From IMG/VR virus record IMGVR_UViG_3300009537_000083, positions 1 through 35,046 of that record: a stretch of 35,046 nt of DNA; one strand, given 5' to 3'. Shown here one piece after another: positions 15,249 through 22,843 of the stretch. The first letter of the stretch is position 1. Each line of letters starts with the position of its first letter. The DNA is from a virus. Both the position numbers and the translations under genes were made by a program. Under the pieces are notes generated by a model. The model worked only from the letters and a program-made list of their open reading frames with translations, did not search any database and was not told the origin of the DNA.

Positions 15249-15530
15249 TTATTTTTGATGAGAAAGCTGACTTTCAACCTGATGATCCGAATCTACTTGA
15301 ATTGCATCAATTTCAGAAATGCTATCATCCAAATACCCACCTCTTCTAGCTCTATTTGGAGGATATGCAGACATAACAGATTCTCTGGGAAGCCCAGCAA
15401 AATCGGAACGCCCAACTTCAGGATCATGTCCTGTTACGAAATCTCTATGCATTTTTTTTCCACTATATTTTTTCATTCCTCGAGACTCATCCCTTCGGTC
15501 TTTTTCTGTTTGATAATATTTTTTTGCCAT
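15249..15530 (-). CDS. Conserved small protein next to portal
   Basis: 93 residues, preceded by AGGAGA. The sequence has a basic N-terminus (MAKKYYQTEKDRRDESRGMK), then GHDPEVGRSDFAGLPRESVM, PPNRARRGGYLDDSISEID and a hydrophilic tail. The pattern K-D-R-x-D-E-S-R-G-M ... V-G-R-x-D-F-A-x-x-P ... G-x-L-D-D-x-I-x-x-I-D recurs in uncharacterised phage proteins encoded beside P22-like portals. It lies about 74 bases downstream of the portal stop. No enzyme motif. Possibly an internal head protein; role unknown. Confidence 0.6.
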   Translation of the reverse strand: MAKKYYQTEKDRRDESRGMKKYSGKKMHRDFVTGHDPEVGRSDFAGLPRESVMSAYPPNRARRGGYLDDSISEIDAIQVDSDHQVESQLSHQK

Positions 15531-15603
15531 TTTAGTTCTCCTATTTTTGGCCTATTTTTTTTTAACATACATGAAATATATTTTTTCTTAAAAATTTTTA
15601 TAA

Positions 15604-17667
15604 CTATTTTTCAATTATTTCATTTTCACGAATTGTCCTTTCGTGTTGCGGCGCCTGTGAAAGGGCTTCTTCTGTGCGCTCTTTTGCCTCAAAACCCTGT
15701 CTTTTTTGAATCTCTTCAATAATTTTGAGTGCTTTCTCGAGCTGGGAAAGGTCCATGTCGGTAATTTCTTTAACTGCTTTAACCCTATCCAGTGTGCCCA
15801 AATCACGATCTTTTTGAGCCTCTGATATCCTTTCAATGGCAAGAGCCCTATTTTCTTCAATACGGGAGGCTCTTTCAACTCCAAGTCCTTCATTAGCCAT
15901 AGCTCTGGCTTTAATATCTTCAATTTGTGCCTTGAGCAATTCAAGTTGGATTTGTTGTTGCTGTTGCTCTTGCTGAGCCTGTTTTTGTTCTTGCTGCTGC
16001 AACCCATCGATAAGCTCCTGTTTATTTTGTAGGGTAGAAGAATTTAAAAGAATGTCTGTTGGCACAGGGATGCCCAATTCTCTTAAATATAAAAGTTGTT
16101 TAAATTGATATTGTTTTTGGGTAGTGGTATTTAATCCCTCTTCAACTACCGCATCGTATTTTCCAAAGGCTCTATTATAGAATTGCTGTGACGGTTCTTG
16201 ATTGATTATTCTTTTTACTTTTCCTGGCGTCCAATTTTTTTGTATTAACTCCAGGGTAAGAGTGCCTAATAATTTTTGAGATTGATCTAATTGGTCAAAC
16301 AAAATTTGAAGAGTTGTCAGACCTGCCCCTTGACGGAGCATAGAAAGAATTCCCGCTTTATCATCATCCGCGGATCCTAGTAGTTCTTCATTTACTCCTG
16401 AAACCTCTGCAATTTCTTTTCCTAAAAGCTCAGAAAGCTGAATCATAGAAGGAGGTACCTGCGCTGGATCTATTTTTCTGACGTCATCCATAGAAGCTTC
16501 AGCCTTAACAGCAAGCCCTCGACCTTGACCTTGTAAAAACACATCTTTTGGATTAATAAGAGCATTTTCTTTATAGATATAACCTGAATTAATTTGTGAC
16601 TCTAAAATATCTAATTCAATTATTCTTCTTCTATTATATAAATATTGCGCATCTCTTAAACCCCTAACAACACCCTGCACTCTCCAAGGAAAATAGGGTA
16701 TTTGAGGTTCATAGTATCCCCACACTGGCACAAAAGGGTATTTATCTGTTCCCAAAGGATTAGGCCCGTTGTACATTACTTTCCCCTGCAAAACTATAGC
16801 CAATTTGACAGTAGGAATGTTTGACTCACTGATTATGATTTTTGGATAAAATCTTAAAAACTCCTTTAAATCATCATCGCTACCTTTCCACTCAATGGTT
16901 TCTCCTGTCTCACCATCGATTAGAATTTTTTGTTTTCTTGAGTCTAAATACCAAAACTCATCATAAATTAGTAAATCCTGCATGCCATAATTGTAGGCCT
17001 CGGGCATAAACTGAAACTTACCATCACGATTTCCCCATCCTCTGAAGTTTTTTATTTCATTTTCTCTTCCAGGAAGAAGCTGTACAGCTTGCGTTCTAGA
17101 TACATATTTTCTAGTCCAAAGAGAATTACAGTCTGATAGATCCATTTTTTTGAAATAAGGATCGATGAGATAAGCATTATAGCTTACATTATCTACTTGT
17201 AAGTCACCATTAACAGGATCATTTCTATAGTCCATCCAAATAGACAGCAAATTCATTCCGGTGGTAAGAGCTCCTTCAAAAGCATCAGAAATAGTCGATA
17301 GTACATTTCCTTTTGTGTTGACATGATACATTAGTTTAGAAAATTGATCTGAAGTGTCTTGATCGCTGCCTTCTACGGGCTGAACGATAGTAGACTTACG
17401 ATGCTGTCTCTGATGTCCGGTTATCATGTTAATGATACGTCTGATCCGATTGAAGTTGAATTGCCTACGTCTAAATGCGGGTAAGTTTCCATAAATATCA
17501 TTCCAAAGGGTCTGATCCCCTACTTTGAATCTAGTATCAATATCAGCTTCACTCCAAAATGACTGATTTATTGTTATGTATTTTGCATAAGTATAATCCA
17601 TTAATTTTAAAATACTGTGATCATTATCTACATAATATGTATCAGTAAGCTGTGGAAATAGGGTCAT
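15604..17667 (-). CDS. Portal protein, P22-like
   Basis: 687 residues. The region FNFNRIRRIINMITGHQRQH (about 69-88) followed by VQPVEGSDQDTSDQFSKLMY is the characteristic start of the P22-type portal core. Further on come SIWMDYRNDPVNGDLQVDNV, the wing region with DPYFKKMDLSDC, and a helical stem. The C-terminus (residues about 560-640) is a long glutamine-rich coiled coil (QQEQKQAQQEQQQQQIQLEL), the barrel-forming segment in this family. It forms the twelve-fold ring at one vertex through which DNA enters and leaves. There is no classical Shine-Dalgarno sequence at the ATG, only CAGG; a possible TTGTAA/TATACC pair lies so close that transcripts would be nearly leaderless. Confidence 0.85.
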   Translation of the reverse strand: MTLFPQLTDTYYVDNDHSILKLMDYTYAKYITINQSFWSEADIDTRFKVGDQTLWNDIYGNLPAFRRRQFNFNRIRRIINMITGHQRQHRKSTIVQPVEGSDQDTSDQFSKLMYHVNTKGNVLSTISDAFEGALTTGMNLLSIWMDYRNDPVNGDLQVDNVSYNAYLIDPYFKKMDLSDCNSLWTRKYVSRTQAVQLLPGRENEIKNFRGWGNRDGKFQFMPEAYNYGMQDLLIYDEFWYLDSRKQKILIDGETGETIEWKGSDDDLKEFLRFYPKIIISESNIPTVKLAIVLQGKVMYNGPNPLGTDKYPFVPVWGYYEPQIPYFPWRVQGVVRGLRDAQYLYNRRRIIELDILESQINSGYIYKENALINPKDVFLQGQGRGLAVKAEASMDDVRKIDPAQVPPSMIQLSELLGKEIAEVSGVNEELLGSADDDKAGILSMLRQGAGLTTLQILFDQLDQSQKLLGTLTLELIQKNWTPGKVKRIINQEPSQQFYNRAFGKYDAVVEEGLNTTTQKQYQFKQLLYLRELGIPVPTDILLNSSTLQNKQELIDGLQQQEQKQAQQEQQQQQIQLELLKAQIEDIKARAMANEGLGVERASRIEENRALAIERISEAQKDRDLGTLDRVKAVKEITDMDLSQLEKALKIIEEIQKRQGFEAKERTEEALSQAPQHERTIRENEIIEK

Positions 17668-17727
17668 AGGCCTGGGTATATCTTTAAAATATTTTCTTTA
17701 CAATACATTGTTCTCAAATTTCATTCA

Positions 17728-17760
17728 AAAAAAAGGAATCTTTACGCCTTTCCTTTTTTT
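17728..17760. terminator. Bidirectional A/T-flanked hairpin
   Basis: Perfect 11-base arms AAAAAAAGGAA (17728-17738) and TTCCTTTTTTT (17750-17760) around an 11-base loop. Either strand gives a hairpin ending in a run of T. The stem has only two G-C pairs, so it would be weak. It lies between the leftward portal gene and the rightward small-gene island and may separate leftward read-through from the terminase side. Confidence 0.4.
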
Positions 17761-17800
17761 GTTAATTTATGTAATATTTAAAAAATTAAAGGAGGATTCT

Positions 17801-17971
17801 ATGAAACAAATGGATCTTTTTTATAAAAATGAGGAGTTATATTTATATGGAGAAATTGAAAAATTAAAAAACTCTACCGATCGGCGCTGTAGAGCAATTT
17901 TTTCCTTGTTAACAGAGCTTCAAGATCAGGTTTTGAGTTTAAAAAACAATGAAGAGGATAAAAATGGGTAA
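17801..17971 (+). CDS. 56-aa charged helical protein
   Basis: 56 residues from the ATG at 17801, which has AAAGGAGG seven bases upstream; the same frame is open back to 17708 but without a good site. Sequence MKQMDLFYKNEELYLYGEIE, then KLKNSTDRRCRAIFSLLTEL and a QVLSLKNNEED tail, one long amphipathic helix. First gene of a three-gene rightward island lying opposite to the virion block. No family recognised. Confidence 0.55.
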   Translation: MKQMDLFYKNEELYLYGEIEKLKNSTDRRCRAIFSLLTELQDQVLSLKNNEEDKNG

Positions 17972-18209
17972 AGAAATCGATATAGATATCGAAGGGGCCT
18001 TCCGACAAGCTCCAATGACAGCTCATGATTATTTGAATCATGCGTTAATTACTCTTAAAGAATTTAATATTGAATACACTACCGCAGACGCCATAAAATT
18101 AGCTCATATTATGGCAATAGACTTTAATGGGACGATGCAAAATGTTAAGCTACAAGAATTAAGAGATGCAATTAAGGAGATAAGTATAGTCCTTGAACCC
18201 ATGGATTAA
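17964..18209 (+). CDS. Uncharacterised 81-aa acidic protein
   Basis: 81 residues from the ATG at 17964, preceded by AGAGGA; it overlaps the end of the previous gene by eight bases. Sequence features: EIDIDIEGAFRQAPMTAHDY, then LNHALITLKEFNIEYTTADA, and a C-terminal helix (LQELRDAIKEISIVLEPMD). The pattern suggests a small all-helical protein. No transmembrane or zinc motif. Its end overlaps the next start (TTG at 18193) by 17 bases, so the three genes of this island are translated as a unit. Function unknown. Confidence 0.55.
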   Translation: MGKEIDIDIEGAFRQAPMTAHDYLNHALITLKEFNIEYTTADAIKLAHIMAIDFNGTMQNVKLQELRDAIKEISIVLEPMD

Positions 18210-18448
18210 TGTCCGAAAATCTTTACCTAAAACTGGAGAAGAAAATCAACTCGTTCTTCTTAACCATTCTGCGCATGGGGCTCGGTTTGGATATATTTAC
18301 ATCCTCGAATGTCCAGGTATCATTGAAGAGCTTGAAGAAGAGTTTTTGGATGCCTCTACCTCAAGCTCCCCAAAATATAGAAAAATTTCAGAAAAAAATC
18401 CGAAAACTTCTCAAAAAAAGAGAAAAACTCTTGGAAAAACTAAAATAA
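18193..18448 (+). pseudogene. DUF551-type small protein split by a +1 frameshift
   Basis: Two overlapping frames each hold half of one DUF551-like protein. Frame 1 starts at a TTG (18193) and gives NPWINVRKSLPKTGEENQLV, LLNHSAHGARFGYIYI and EELEEEF. Frame 2 continues with FWMPLPQAPQNIEKFQKKIR and LLKKREKLLEKLK to a TAA at 18446-18448. DUF551 proteins open with W-I-x-V-x-x-x-L-P and close with W-M-P-L-P-x-x-P, so the two halves belong together. They join exactly if the run of five T at 18343-18347 has four. The cause may be a real indel, a sequencing error or a slip site. Unrepaired, frame 1 ends at 18456 with an unrelated basic tail. Confidence 0.65.
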
Positions 18449-18452
18449 ATTT

Positions 18453-19751
18453 CTAATGCATCCCAAAATGATCATCCTGATAGAATCTAGGCAACGCCTG
18501 TTGCCCATTTCCTCTACTTTCATTATAGAGAGTATCTAAATCTTTGGCCGTGAGTCGCTGCCGATCCTTTCCAAATAGATGGGTGAAAAGAGCATAGCGT
18601 ATAGCATCCAGTGCGTGATCATTTTCCTTCTTGGGTTTGTCTATTCCAGTTTTAGCCGACTTCTCATCCCAAACATAAGATTGAAATTCTTTTATAACAT
18701 TTTTGCAGCACTTAAGGATTTTAAATGTTCCGTTGTTAAGCAACTTAGAGACAAACCTAATTCCGTCAAGAACCTCATTGTCAGCTTCGTAAAGATTATT
18801 TATTCCTTGTTTTTGAAGCTCCATTTTAAATGATACCGCAGAGGGATCAATATATATGGCCTTGATCGGTCTTCCTGAAATAAATTTGCGTAAATCATCT
18901 GCATATTCCGTGTCTGTTTTCTGCCTTTGATGAACTTTAGAATCAAAATAATATTCATCTTCTACCCAATAATTGGGGAATTTTGAAGGATCATGTCCAA
19001 TTAATACAAAAGCACAAGGATTGGTTGTGCCATAATCAATTCCAACTAAGTAAGAGTTTGTATAAGAAGGAGCGGTGTTTATAACATGAATTTTTTCATC
19101 AAAATAATCATATACAGACCCTTCAGCCTGTACCCATTTTCCTTCAATAAACCTTTGATACCAAAGGCCTTTGTACTGTCTTTTAAGATAATTCTTATCT
19201 TCCTTGGTCAGTTCAGGGTTATCTTCAAGAGTAAACCTCCACGCTTTAACATCCGAATTGTCTTCTAAAAAATCTTTTTTTAGCCAATGATAAGGAGAAT
19301 CTGGATTGGTTGTACCAAATATTTTTGCCCCACGCATTGCACACCGTGAAATGAGCATTTTAAAAACCGACTCAGGGATAATTGTTATTTCATCTACATA
19401 CGCTCCAGAAAATGTAGGTCCACGAATTTTTGCTTCAGCTCTTTCATCGTCGGCCCCTACAATATGAATAGTTTTTCCAAAAATATTCATTTCGCGATTA
19501 CCTTTATAATATTTGGCATCAGCGCCAATCATGGCAGTAAGTTCAGGCAAAACGTTTCTCTTAAAAGAATCATAAGTTCTTGTAATTAAAACATATTCTC
19601 CTGCCGGCCCCTCTGAAAGTTCGGTCAAAAACCTCCATAAAGATATATATGTTTTTCCAGAACGAACAGCGCCTTCCCAAATATTTATTTTGGCGTCTGA
19701 TTCTTTGAAAGATTGAATCTGTTTTGGAGATGGATCTCCTCTAAATCCCAT
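18453..19751 (-). CDS. Terminase large subunit
   Basis: 432 residues, an ATPase-nuclease that packages DNA through the portal. Walker A is GAVRSGKT (residues 27-34). Walker B is AYVDE in FSGAYVDEITIIPE, about residue 115. The C-terminal RNase H-like nuclease has its first aspartate in GIDYGTTNPCAFVLIG (about 224-239), followed by AIYIDPSAVSFK and the final DHALDAIRYAL. Length and motif order match the PBSX/P22-like terminase group. The start is ATG at 19751, three bases from the previous stop. The gene is at the head of the virion block behind a small terminase candidate. High confidence. Confidence 0.93.
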   Translation of the reverse strand: MGFRGDPSPKQIQSFKESDAKINIWEGAVRSGKTYISLWRFLTELSEGPAGEYVLITRTYDSFKRNVLPELTAMIGADAKYYKGNREMNIFGKTIHIVGADDERAEAKIRGPTFSGAYVDEITIIPESVFKMLISRCAMRGAKIFGTTNPDSPYHWLKKDFLEDNSDVKAWRFTLEDNPELTKEDKNYLKRQYKGLWYQRFIEGKWVQAEGSVYDYFDEKIHVINTAPSYTNSYLVGIDYGTTNPCAFVLIGHDPSKFPNYWVEDEYYFDSKVHQRQKTDTEYADDLRKFISGRPIKAIYIDPSAVSFKMELQKQGINNLYEADNEVLDGIRFVSKLLNNGTFKILKCCKNVIKEFQSYVWDEKSAKTGIDKPKKENDHALDAIRYALFTHLFGKDRQRLTAKDLDTLYNESRGNGQQALPRFYQDDHFGMH

Positions 19752-19754
19752 GAG

Positions 19755-19925
19755 TTAGATATGAAATTTTTTAAAGTTTAATGCTTTTTCTTTCCAGTAA
19801 GCAATTTCTTTTTCTAAGCTATAAATGTCTTGGGAAGAAGTTGAAGGATTATCCTCTTTTTCTTTTTTTAAAAGAGATATTTCTTTATCTTTTGCAATAC
19901 ATTTCCTACATTTAAATATTTTCAT
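19755..19925 (-). CDS. 56-aa protein with a CxxC motif
   Basis: Open frame of 56 codons, ATG at 19925, TAA at 19755-19757, three bases before the terminase ATG. Sequence: MKIFKCRKCIAKDKEISLLK, then a linker DNPSTSSQ and a helical end EKEIAYWKEKALNFKKF. One CxxC pair (residues 6-9) is too little for a zinc ribbon unless it dimerises. It overlaps the previous gene by 14 bases. It could be a packaging accessory, judged only from position. Confidence 0.5.
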   Translation of the reverse strand: MKIFKCRKCIAKDKEISLLKKEKEDNPSTSSQDIYSLEKEIAYWKEKALNFKKFHI

Positions 19926-20115
19926 TTTTAATCTTGTTTTTTAATTCTTCAAAAAAGCAATTCTCATTTGTTCTATTTAAATTAGGAATCATTTGTTGCC
20001 AAAGGGCATATGCGAAAAATGCAAACGTTTTCCACTCCATAGATGGATTAACTTTTTGGGACATTTCTATAGAAGATTTTAAATTCATTAAAAAAAAATC
20101 CAGACAGGGGTCAAG
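19912..20115 (-). CDS. Uncharacterised small protein before terminase
   Basis: 67 residues if translation begins at TTG 20115, which has AAGGA six bases upstream and overlaps the previous stop as TTGA. The frame also has an ATG at 20145 without a ribosome site, which would add a lysine-rich MQNKKKKKEN leader and a 35-base overlap. The protein is DPCLDFFLMNLKSSIEMSQK, then WKTFAFFAYALWQQMIPNLN, with an aromatic helical middle that is amphipathic rather than membrane-spanning. No family recognised. Confidence 0.5.
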   Translation of the reverse strand, partial: LDPCLDFFLMNLKSSIEMSQKVNPSMEWKTFAFFAYALWQQMIPNLNRTNENCFFEELKNKIKNENI

Positions 20116-20413
20116 ATTTTCCTTTTTCTTCTTCTTGTTTTGCATTTAGAAGCTCTTCCTCTGTTACAGGTTGAAGTTGTAGCTGAATTTTCCCACTTTT
20201 TTCTAATTCTTCGTAAATTAAAGGGTCTTCTAGTTCAGAAAACTGTAAAATTAATCGCACATTATAGAAAGCCATTTCAGTATCGGTGTATTTTATCTCT
20301 TTCGTTCGCTTTGCAAATTTCTGTAAAAACGGAAGAAACTTTTCATTAAACATTTCATCTAATTCTTCTTTTTTACATATTTGTGCAGGATCAAGGATTT
20401 CTTCTTCGGTCAT
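20111..20413 (-). CDS. Uncharacterised acidic protein before terminase
   Basis: 100 residues from the ATG at 20413, which overlaps the stop of the upstream gene as ATGA and has GGAG seven bases upstream; an in-frame ATG at 20425 would overlap that site. The sequence is acidic and helical: MTEEEILDPAQICKKEELDE, FLPFLQKFAKRTKEIKYTDT, MAFYNVRLILQFSELEDPLI and a TEEELLNAKQEEEKGKS tail. It lies between the small and large terminase genes, so a packaging accessory is possible, but no family is recognised. Confidence 0.55.
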   Translation of the reverse strand: MTEEEILDPAQICKKEELDEMFNEKFLPFLQKFAKRTKEIKYTDTEMAFYNVRLILQFSELEDPLIYEELEKSGKIQLQLQPVTEEELLNAKQEEEKGKS

Positions 20414-20817
20414 GATTTTCTCCATCTATTTGCTAAACTCTTTAGTAATGGCTCACCTGATTCTTTTTGTCCAGAAGTATCTCGATCCCAATCAAACATG
20501 TTCCGCATTATCATTTGATAAATTGCTGGTTGACAATGTTTGGACTCTCCGTTTAACATCTTCACACCCCTTTCAAACCAAAGGGCATAGCTCTTGCATT
20601 CGGCTATTTCCTTGTGTAAAGGTTGAAACTCTTCTGGGTTTTGAGCAAGATATTTTTCAAGCGTTCTCCATGTGCAACTAAATTTAGAGTGTTCAAAAGA
20701 CCAGGCTTTTTTTGGCTTTCCTTCAGCTATCCATTGACAGTATTGAAGGTATGCTTCTTGTCTAATTTTGGGATCTTTTAATTTAAGGCCAAATTTGTTA
20801 CCTTTTCTCGCGGGCAT
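20410..20817 (-). CDS. Terminase small subunit candidate
   Basis: 135 residues. N-terminal basic segment MPARKGNKFGLKLKDPKIRQ, then a helix (EAYLQYCQWIAEGKPKKAWS) and a helix-turn-helix-like unit SCTWRTLEKYLAQNPEEFQP (about residues 47-66), followed by long helices that could oligomerise. This layout is usual for small terminase subunits, which recognise the packaging site and hand DNA to the large subunit. It lies at the head of the leftward packaging genes. AAGGA about 10 bases upstream of the ATG is a weak ribosome site. The GGATATATCC palindrome at 20821-20830 lies just upstream. Assignment by position and pattern. Confidence 0.6.
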   Translation of the reverse strand: MPARKGNKFGLKLKDPKIRQEAYLQYCQWIAEGKPKKAWSFEHSKFSCTWRTLEKYLAQNPEEFQPLHKEIAECKSYALWFERGVKMLNGESKHCQPAIYQMIMRNMFDWDRDTSGQKESGEPLLKSLANRWRKS

Positions 20818-20868
20818 TATGGATATATCCTTTTATCCTACGATAATTTAAGCCGGAGTTTTTAATCA

Positions 20869-21084
20869 ATGAAAAGAGTCGAAAAAAGTGACTATATATT
20901 TATGTTACAGCCAAAACTGAAAGAGATACTTATTAAAATTGTTCAGAATGAAATAAATGAAGGGTTCACTTTAGTAGAATCTTTAGGGTGGGGGATAAAA
21001 TTAGTTGATAAAATTTTAATAGAGATAACTGATGAAATGATAGATCAAGAAATAGAGGGACAATATGGAATTAAAGAAAATTAA
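20869..21084 (+). CDS. Uncharacterised 71-aa helical protein
   Basis: 71 residues, rich in I, E and K: VEKSDYIFMLQPKLKEILIK, IVQNEINEGFTLVESLGWGI and LVDKILIEITDEMIDQEIEG. The profile is an amphipathic helical bundle without membrane segment or metal site. CGGAG lies upstream of the ATG. It is divergent from the terminase block across 51 bases, so this gap should hold two promoters; I saw no convincing pair. Its 3' end overlaps the next gene by 20 bases. Function unknown. Confidence 0.55.
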   Translation: MKRVEKSDYIFMLQPKLKEILIKIVQNEINEGFTLVESLGWGIKLVDKILIEITDEMIDQEIEGQYGIKEN

Positions 21085-21217
21085 AGATTGTTGGTTAAAA
21101 AATGAAGGACTTAGGTATTTAGTTTATAGTATTGCAGGATTTTTTTCTCTAATGCTTATTTTACATTTATTGACTTATTATTTAACAGAACCTTACGTAG
21201 AAACATTTGTGTGTTAA
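21065..21217 (+). CDS. 50-aa single-TM protein
   Basis: Open frame of 50 codons, ATG at 21065 to TAA at 21215-21217. It has a basic N-terminus (MELKKIKDCWLKNEGLRY), then a hydrophobic helix (LVYSIAGFFSLMLILHLLTY, residues 19-38) and a short tail ending TFVC. The positive-inside rule puts the N-terminus in the cytoplasm. It overlaps the preceding gene by 20 bases, supporting translational coupling. Small proteins of this build in phages may be holin-like or exclusion proteins; nothing in the sequence decides. Confidence 0.5.
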   Translation: MELKKIKDCWLKNEGLRYLVYSIAGFFSLMLILHLLTYYLTEPYVETFVC

Positions 21218-21243
21218 ATTTAACTCCTCTTTAAATTTGTTTA

Positions 21244-21353
21244 AGCCTTCTAGGCTCGTTTTAAAGCTTCCTGCTGGTCCTTTTCATTTTTTTGATACAC
21301 AGCTATAGACTAACCACATATGCGCCTTTATTCGAGCCTTAAAACGCGTTTTA
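21244..21353. other. Gap with inverted repeats between converging genes
   Basis: This 133-base gap (21218-21350) has no gene. It contains AGCCT/AGGCT with a 3-base loop (21244-21256) followed by CGTTTT, a weak rightward terminator. It also holds the palindrome TAAAACGCGTTTTA (21340-21353), which covers the stop codon of the leftward gene. GGCTCG (21253) and CGAGCC (21333) can pair across the gap. The set would suit a two-way stop between converging transcripts. Confidence 0.35.
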
Positions 21354-21815
21354 GCTCCCTTCTACCTTATCCCAGTCGACCTTTAAAAAATATGAAGCCT
21401 GTTTTCGAAAGTCTGAGTTTTTTTGCTGAAAATCAATGTTTGCACAAATATTTTCCCCTTTTTCGTTTTTGAACGAGATTTGTACACAAAGAGGTGTTGC
21501 GTCGTAATACCAGTCGGGCATTTTTCTGTTCCCGGGGGAAAGGGTGTCAGAAACGCCTTCATCGTCAGAAGGGGGGTGACGATTTCCGTACAAGTCAGTA
21601 AATGACGGTTTAAATCTATGATAAAAAACCTGGTTATTGTTGAAGATAAAAAACTCCTTAACATTTGCTTTTATTCGGTCAAGTGTTTTTCGAAAACTGA
21701 CTCCTTTGTATACGCTATCCCAATCTTTAAAATTTATATCACAGTCTGGATGGGGTCGGCCAAATTCTTTTTCACCGCTCCTCGTGTCTTTTTGCCATTC
21801 AGTGTTAGGGCTCAT
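21351..21815 (-). CDS. Uncharacterised protein downstream of the initiator-like gene
   Basis: 154 residues. No domain recognised. The N-terminus is charged and aromatic (EFGRPHPDCDINFKDWDSVY), followed by a helix (GVSFRKTLDRIKANVKEFFI) and a mixed section with HRFKPSFTDLYGNRHPP and a strand-rich C-terminal half (ATPLCVQISFKNEKGENICA). It overlaps the initiator-like gene by four bases (ATGA), so the two are co-translated; a role in replication, such as a helicase-loader-type partner, is possible but no AAA+ motif is present. Function unknown. Confidence 0.5.
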   Translation of the reverse strand: MSPNTEWQKDTRSGEKEFGRPHPDCDINFKDWDSVYKGVSFRKTLDRIKANVKEFFIFNNNQVFYHRFKPSFTDLYGNRHPPSDDEGVSDTLSPGNRKMPDWYYDATPLCVQISFKNEKGENICANIDFQQKNSDFRKQASYFLKVDWDKVEGS

Positions 21816-22726
21816 TTTTTTGTTACTCCTAAATATTTACATATTATTTCATCAAAAGTATTAATAGGAAGAGAATAAAGTATGGTTTCTTTTTTGTCGA
21901 TAACATAAACGCCGTCCTCTAATAATCGTATAGTATTTTTTTCCCCCCTTTTTAATAAAAAATCTAATAAACTTAGCGCTGTTTGCTTGTTGATTTTTTT
22001 ATTAGATCCTGCATTTTCAACTGGTTGTCTTTCTGCGTATAATTTATCAAAATGTTTTCTAAGCTTGTCCATGCTTAATATATTTTTACACCAAAACTCA
22101 TGATCAAACACATAATCGATTGTTTCTTTTATCTCCTCCCACGTCCTGTCGTCGATTTTGTGCATCTGCCTTATATCTTTCATCCATCTTTTCATGTTGG
22201 GGTCTTTCATTTTTGGAAAAAGCTTTTTTCTTCTTTCTAAAAAATAATCGCACAGATTTTTTTCGTGAGTACTTGTCCGAGATTCTTGAGAAATCTCGGA
22301 CGTATTTCTAGATACTTCACTTACTATATTTACTTCACTTACTATAGGTGCACCGGTGCCACCTCCCGAGGTGTCATAAATGCACCTCTCGGAGGTGTCA
22401 TCAGCGCCACTTCGTAAAGATTTTTTGAAGTCGTTATGAACTGTAATTATTCTTTGCTTTTTGAAGGGATTGTTCTTCTGGTGACTCTGCTTCCGAGAAA
22501 TAAGTCCTACAGAATCCAGCTTTCTCATGATTCTCTTTATTGTGTCTATAGAGGTATTGAGTCTTTTTGCTAAATAGGCATCACTTGGAAAGCAAGTTCC
22601 GTTTTTATTGGCTAGTCCGGAAAGAAGGATATAACAAAGTTTTTCAAGTGGGTTAATCTGCTCACTATCCATGATGTGAGCTGGCATGACATAATAAAGA
22701 CCTCTGGATTCAACTTTTTCTTCCAT
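21812..22726 (-). CDS. Replication initiator-like winged-helix protein
   Basis: 304 residues, preceded by AAGGAG. Residues about 18-90 form a winged helix of the HTH_36/replication-initiator kind: MDSEQINPLEKLCYILLSGL, ANKNGTCFPSDAYLAKRLNT, SIDTIKRIMRKLDSVGLISR. A low-complexity linker follows (about 105-155; VSEVNIVSEV), encoded by the repeat cluster at 22276-22401. The C-terminal part is helical (EKNLCDYFLERRKKLFPKMK). This order, DNA-binding domain, linker that contains the origin, then helicase-recruiting domain, is that of lambda O. It would bind the repeats and start phage replication. The C-terminal domain is not assigned to a named family. Confidence 0.65.
   Translation of the reverse strand: MEEKVESRGLYYVMPAHIMDSEQINPLEKLCYILLSGLANKNGTCFPSDAYLAKRLNTSIDTIKRIMRKLDSVGLISRKQSHQKNNPFKKQRIITVHNDFKKSLRSGADDTSERCIYDTSGGGTGAPIVSEVNIVSEVSRNTSEISQESRTSTHEKNLCDYFLERRKKLFPKMKDPNMKRWMKDIRQMHKIDDRTWEEIKETIDYVFDHEFWCKNILSMDKLRKHFDKLYAERQPVENAGSNKKINKQTALSLLDFLLKRGEKNTIRLLEDGVYVIDKKETILYSLPINTFDEIICKYLGVTKK
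22276..22401. repeat. Origin-like repeat cluster inside the initiator gene
   Basis: Within 126 bases lie: TCCGAGATT/AATCTCGGA, a perfect 9-base inverted repeat (22276-22284, 22292-22300); two exact copies of TACTTCACTTACTATA (22313-22328, 22331-22346) in an 18-base period; GCACCGGTGC palindrome (22350-22359); and two near-identical hairpin units CACCTC-N2/3-GAGGTGTCAT (22360-22377, 22383-22401). The cluster codes for the linker of the protein, where sequence constraint is low. It resembles the iteron array of phages whose origin lies in the initiator gene. Confidence 0.5.
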
Positions 22727-22843
22727 AATCTTCTCCTTTTGTAATTTTTTTTCAAGAAAGACTTGCCGAAAAAGAGGAGGGTCTTATATTCTACCTTATG
22801 AAGGTAAATTCCTTGACTCGGATTTTTCTTCCTATGTCTATAC

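Noticed and set aside
15615-16007. 130-codon open frame on the - strand with a basic product
   Set aside because: It lies wholly inside the portal gene in another frame over the glutamine-rich coiled coil; composition is the by-product of CAA/CAG-rich coding, and there is no ribosome site.
17668-17700. TTGTAA-N17-TATACC as a portal promoter
   Set aside because: The ATG is seven bases behind the -10 box, so it would need leaderless translation; noted under the portal only.
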